From the NCBI GenBank assembly GCA_002840565.1, contig PHBK01000014.1, forward strand, positions 1 to 64,000: DNA of 64,000 bases. Reading direction: 5' to 3'. Source of the stretch: Deltaproteobacteria bacterium HGW-Deltaproteobacteria-12. GTDB taxonomy: Bacteria; Desulfobacterota; Syntrophia; Syntrophales; Smithellaceae. Position numbers and translations under genes: made by a program. Shown piece after piece: positions 61,250-64,000 of the stretch (position 1 is the stretch's first letter; each line of letters opens with the position of its first letter). Below the pieces are notes generated by a model, which searched no databases, was not told the origin of the DNA, and worked only from the letters and a program-made list of their open reading frames with translations.

Positions 61250-62113
61250 ATGAATTGGGTTTCCATTGACCATACGAAGTGCAACAGCTGCGGCCTCTGC
61301 CTCCTTCGATGCCCCGGTGTTTTCAGCAAAGTGGATGGCGCAATTGTCGCCTCCGCGGACGCAAGCAACTGTAACATCTGCGGGCACTGCATATCGTTGT
61401 GCAAACCCGGGGCGATTGCCCACGGTGAAATGGACATGATGAACTTTCCTGCTGTCAATGAGGATGCTAATTTTGAGACGGAAAAGTTTATCCAATTCCT
61501 GCGGAACCGGAGAAGCCACCGGCACTTTAAAAATAAAGCCATACCGCGGCCCGATCTGGAAAAGCTGATCGATGCCTGCCGTTACGCACCCACCGGCAGC
61601 AATGCCCAATCCGTGGAACTAATAGTCCTGGAGAGTCGCGGCAAGATAAAGAGGCTTTCGGATTACATCGTTGATTTCTTTATTTCCACAGGAGGTCAGC
61701 TCCAGCAGTATTTTGAACAGTTAGCCGCGGAAGGTAAAGAGCCGCCGGATAATCTGGTCAGGGTCCGCCGATATGGGGACAGGTTCAAACTGGCAAGGGA
61801 AGCAAGACAGGATCCGATCTTCTATGATGCCCCCGCAGTCCTGATCTTTCATGCCGCTCAGGATGGGAGCGCCCCTAAGGACGACTGCGTCATTGCTTCC
61901 ACAACCCTGAGTCTTCTGGCCAGGACAATGGGCATTGAATCCACGTATATCGGCCTTCTTGTTGGTGCGTCCAGGGGAAACCGGGAGATTTATGCCGAAC
62001 TGCAACTGCCTGAGGGCAATGAAATCATGTCGGCGCTGGTTCTGGGTTACCCGAGACTGAAGTACCTGTATGCTGTGGATCGGAAGCCGATCCGGACGCG
62101 ATGGGAACCCTAA
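61250..62113 (+). CDS. Ferredoxin-nitroreductase fusion protein
   Basis: 287 aa with GGGAGATC upstream. Residues 1-60 carry two [4Fe-4S] motifs (CNSCGLCLLRCP, CNICGHCISLCKPG). Residues 80-287 are a nitroreductase-family FMN domain (FLRNRRSHRHFKNKAIPRPD, YAPTGSNAQSVEL, STTLSLLARTMGIESTYIGL). Such fusions use ferredoxin electrons to reduce quinone, nitro or enone-like compounds; the physiological substrate is unknown. It is 58 nt after the response regulator. Confidence 0.9.
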   Translation: MNWVSIDHTKCNSCGLCLLRCPGVFSKVDGAIVASADASNCNICGHCISLCKPGAIAHGEMDMMNFPAVNEDANFETEKFIQFLRNRRSHRHFKNKAIPRPDLEKLIDACRYAPTGSNAQSVELIVLESRGKIKRLSDYIVDFFISTGGQLQQYFEQLAAEGKEPPDNLVRVRRYGDRFKLAREARQDPIFYDAPAVLIFHAAQDGSAPKDDCVIASTTLSLLARTMGIESTYIGLLVGASRGNREIYAELQLPEGNEIMSALVLGYPRLKYLYAVDRKPIRTRWEP

Positions 62114-62204
62114 CCATAGGGACATGCCTTAAAATCTTGTTTCTCCATTCTGTCTTTTTGTGATACATTCCCCAATGAAATGAATAGGAAATGGATGAAT
62201 TTAT

Positions 62205-63272
62205 ATGAATAGATACTGGAGCAGGACTGTCCAAAGCATCAACCCCTATACCCCCGGGGAACAGCCGAAAGACCGCAAATATATAAAACTCAATACCAAT
62301 GAAAATCCCTATCCGCCTTCTCCGGAAGTAATTGCGGCAATCAAGCGTTCGGCTGATGCAAGTCTCCGGCTTTACCCGGATCCAACCTGTGAGAATCTTC
62401 GGGCCGCTATAGCCGAATACTATCGTCTCGGGAAAGAGCAGGTTTTTATCGGCAACGGTTCAGACGAGTTACTGGCTTTTTCGTTTCCGGCTTTCTTTGA
62501 ACCGGCAGGCAAACCGGTGCTTTTCGCTGAAGTAACCTACAGTTTTTATCCCGTATACGCCGCTTTTTTTAATACCCGCTATCGGCTGATTCCTGTGGAT
62601 GAGCAATTTAACATTCGCCCTGACGGATACTACGAGGAGAATGGAGGGATTATTATTGCCAATCCCAATGCCCCCACCGGGAAAGGTTTTTCCGGCAAGG
62701 AGATAGAAGCGATACTCAGCCGGAACGAAAACAGTGTCGTCATCATTGATGAGGCCTATGTGGACTTCGGCGGTCGATCGGCGGTAAATCTAATCAACAA
62801 CTATCCGAATTTGCTGGTGATCAAAACCCTGTCCAAATCGCATTCACTGGCGGGATTGCGGGTAGGTTACGCCATGGGAAATGAAGGATTGATTGAGGGA
62901 ATAATCCGGGTTAAAGATTCGTTTAACTCTTACACTGTTGATCGTCTGGCCCTGGCCGGAGCAGCCGCAGCGATTAGGGACGACGCTTATTTTCAAGAAA
63001 CAAGATCGAAAATCATCAAGACCCGCGAGCGGGTAGTAACGAGGCTTTTGGAAATGGGTATCAAGGTTATCCCTTCCCAGGCCAACTTCATTTTCATCAG
63101 CTCTGATCAATGTCCCGGTGGCATCCTGTTTCAGCGGCTCAGAGAAAAAGGGATTCTGGTCCGGTATTTTAACAAGCCCAGGATTGATAACTTTATTCGG
63201 GTGACCATCGGAACAGATGCGGAAATGGATAGTTTTCTGGATGCACTGGCCGCTATTTCCTCAACCGGCTAG
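62205..63272 (+). CDS. hisC: Histidinol-phosphate aminotransferase
   Basis: 355 aa, normal length. Class I/II PLP fold with NTNENPYPPSPEV, IGNGSDELL, NPNAPTGKGFS, DEAYVDFGG and the PLP lysine in TLSKSHSLAGLRVGYAMG. The gene stands outside any histidine operon here. It transfers the amino group from glutamate to imidazole-acetol phosphate; some relatives act on aromatic amino acids. Confidence 0.92.
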   Translation: MNRYWSRTVQSINPYTPGEQPKDRKYIKLNTNENPYPPSPEVIAAIKRSADASLRLYPDPTCENLRAAIAEYYRLGKEQVFIGNGSDELLAFSFPAFFEPAGKPVLFAEVTYSFYPVYAAFFNTRYRLIPVDEQFNIRPDGYYEENGGIIIANPNAPTGKGFSGKEIEAILSRNENSVVIIDEAYVDFGGRSAVNLINNYPNLLVIKTLSKSHSLAGLRVGYAMGNEGLIEGIIRVKDSFNSYTVDRLALAGAAAAIRDDAYFQETRSKIIKTRERVVTRLLEMGIKVIPSQANFIFISSDQCPGGILFQRLREKGILVRYFNKPRIDNFIRVTIGTDAEMDSFLDALAAISSTG

Positions 63273-63337
63273 CAAACAGCTTTCGACATGCCCGGAGACC
63301 TGATGATATATCTTGATGCGCCGGCCGGAAGTACAGT

Positions 63338-64000
63338 TCAATTCCGGGGCTTTGCCTTTGCCAGCAGACGTCCGGCAAAGCGTTGAACACGCCGGGACAA
63401 AGGCAGGCTGGCGTTAATTCGGGACAGGGCGTCGCTGGTCGCTTCCTCACCGATTTTGATCATTTCCTTGGACCGGCTGAAATCACTCCAATGCAGGGAG
63501 CCAACCGCCGGATGAATGACGACGTCCGCGCTTTTGAGTTCCTCGGCCTGCAGCGCTCCGGACGTGATTTCTCCCGCGCGGTAGATAACATCCGTTGCCG
63601 TTTCCATCCGGAAATCCTGAGGCAGTTCGCGGTCCACCATAACGGCAATGACGGTGTCGGCGCCGGCCGTCCGGGCTGCATAAACCGGGACCAGGCTGGT
63701 GATGCCCCCGTCGGCCAGCAGCCATTCTCCCTTGCGAACCGGTTCCACCGCACCGGGTACGGAGCTGCTGGCCAGTACTGCCTGCCGGAGCGGACCCTCG
63801 GAAAAGACAACCTGCCGTCCGGTGATCAGATCTGTAGAGACGGCGCAAAAGGGGATTTTGGTCTGGCGTATATCAATGTCCGGAAGAAGTGAGTTGATCA
63901 GAGACTGAAAATCTTCAGCAGGCAGGATGGCCGGTTTGAAAAAAGCCTGGGCCAGTAAGTAGCGGCTTTTGACCAAGTCCAGCATTTTTTGGAGAGGTTT
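63338..64000 (-). CDS. Patatin-like phospholipase, 5' end beyond the window
   Basis: The visible C-terminal part (about 220 aa) runs off the right edge with an open frame. It shows AVSTDLITGRQVVFSEGPL, ASSSVPGAVEP and LLADGGITSLVPV; the DGG supplies the catalytic Asp of the Ser-Asp dyad. The GxSxG nucleophile motif would lie outside the window. RssA-like bacterial patatins are lipid acyl hydrolases. It converges with hisC. Confidence 0.88.
   Translation of the reverse strand, partial: KPLQKMLDLVKSRYLLAQAFFKPAILPAEDFQSLINSLLPDIDIRQTKIPFCAVSTDLITGRQVVFSEGPLRQAVLASSSVPGAVEPVRKGEWLLADGGITSLVPVYAARTAGADTVIAVMVDRELPQDFRMETATDVIYRAGEITSGALQAEELKSADVVIHPAVGSLHWSDFSRSKEMIKIGEEATSDALSRINASLPLSRRVQRFAGRLLAKAKPRN

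Overview
The window looks like a chromosomal segment of a strictly anaerobic deltaproteobacterium (Desulfobacterota, probably a Syntrophales/Smithella-like lineage). This is inferred from an ADP-forming acyl-CoA synthetase, a flavin-reductase/rubredoxin fusion, five radical-SAM or YgiQ-type/Fe-S proteins, a large acyl-CoA catabolic operon, a Tat-exported fumarate-reductase-like flavoprotein, and gene content typical of syntrophic fatty-acid or aromatic degraders. No rRNA, tRNA, CRISPR array or complete insertion sequence was recognised.

Layout. 0.4-16.8 kb is mixed housekeeping and accessory DNA: a PsiE-like membrane protein, a two-subunit ADP-forming acyl-CoA ligase, an AI-2E permease, an ECF-sigma/NTF2/DUF3795 module bracketed by two 80-nt direct repeats, a HigBA-like toxin-antitoxin pair, YgiQ, MsrA, a b561-like membrane protein, an MBL-fold hydrolase, CopZ-CopA, an AT-rich PmeII-type restriction-modification pair, and a high-molecular-weight rubredoxin.

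16.9-30.0 kb is one co-directional run of 16 genes that I read as a dedicated biosynthetic pathway for an unusual fatty-acid or polyene chain: FabA, a DUF268 protein, a small membrane protein, two acyl carrier proteins, a B12-domain radical SAM enzyme, a NodB deacetylase, a FabZ-like protein, twin radical SAM enzymes, two FabF-type ketosynthases, a hotdog thioesterase, a PKS-type dehydratase, a PlsY-like glycerol-3-phosphate acyltransferase and a ferredoxin-like protein. The enzyme mix resembles the gene sets proposed for ladderane lipids and, less closely, aryl polyenes. The PlsY-like gene suggests that the chain ends up in a membrane glycerolipid. This is the best candidate for an undescribed system.

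30.2-34.3 kb carries a multi-sensor class III adenylate cyclase, a TetR regulator and a small conserved protein. 34.4-34.8 kb holds a strong sigma-70-like promoter and two copies of the palindrome ATCAAATGAT, likely the TetR operators. 34.8-51.9 kb is a 13-gene plus-strand catabolic operon: dienoyl-CoA isomerase, acyl-CoA ligase, crotonase, two acyl-CoA dehydrogenases, an NMO/FabK-like protein, SDR-SCP2, a four-domain HMGCS-like/DUF35/SDR/SCP2 fusion, SCPx-type thiolase, alpha-methylacyl-CoA racemase-like protein, two MaoC proteins and a CrtI-like flavoprotein. It reproduces most parts of the peroxisomal branched-chain/sterol side-chain oxidation machinery, so a methyl-branched, isoprenoid or alicyclic substrate is likely.

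52.3-64.0 kb holds a cysteine-rich secreted protein, a Tat flavoprotein preceded by the C-terminal remnant of a relative, an alpha/beta hydrolase, a lipoprotein, a hybrid histidine kinase with a degenerate receiver plus its sigma-54 response regulator, a ferredoxin-nitroreductase, HisC and a patatin-like phospholipase cut by the window end.
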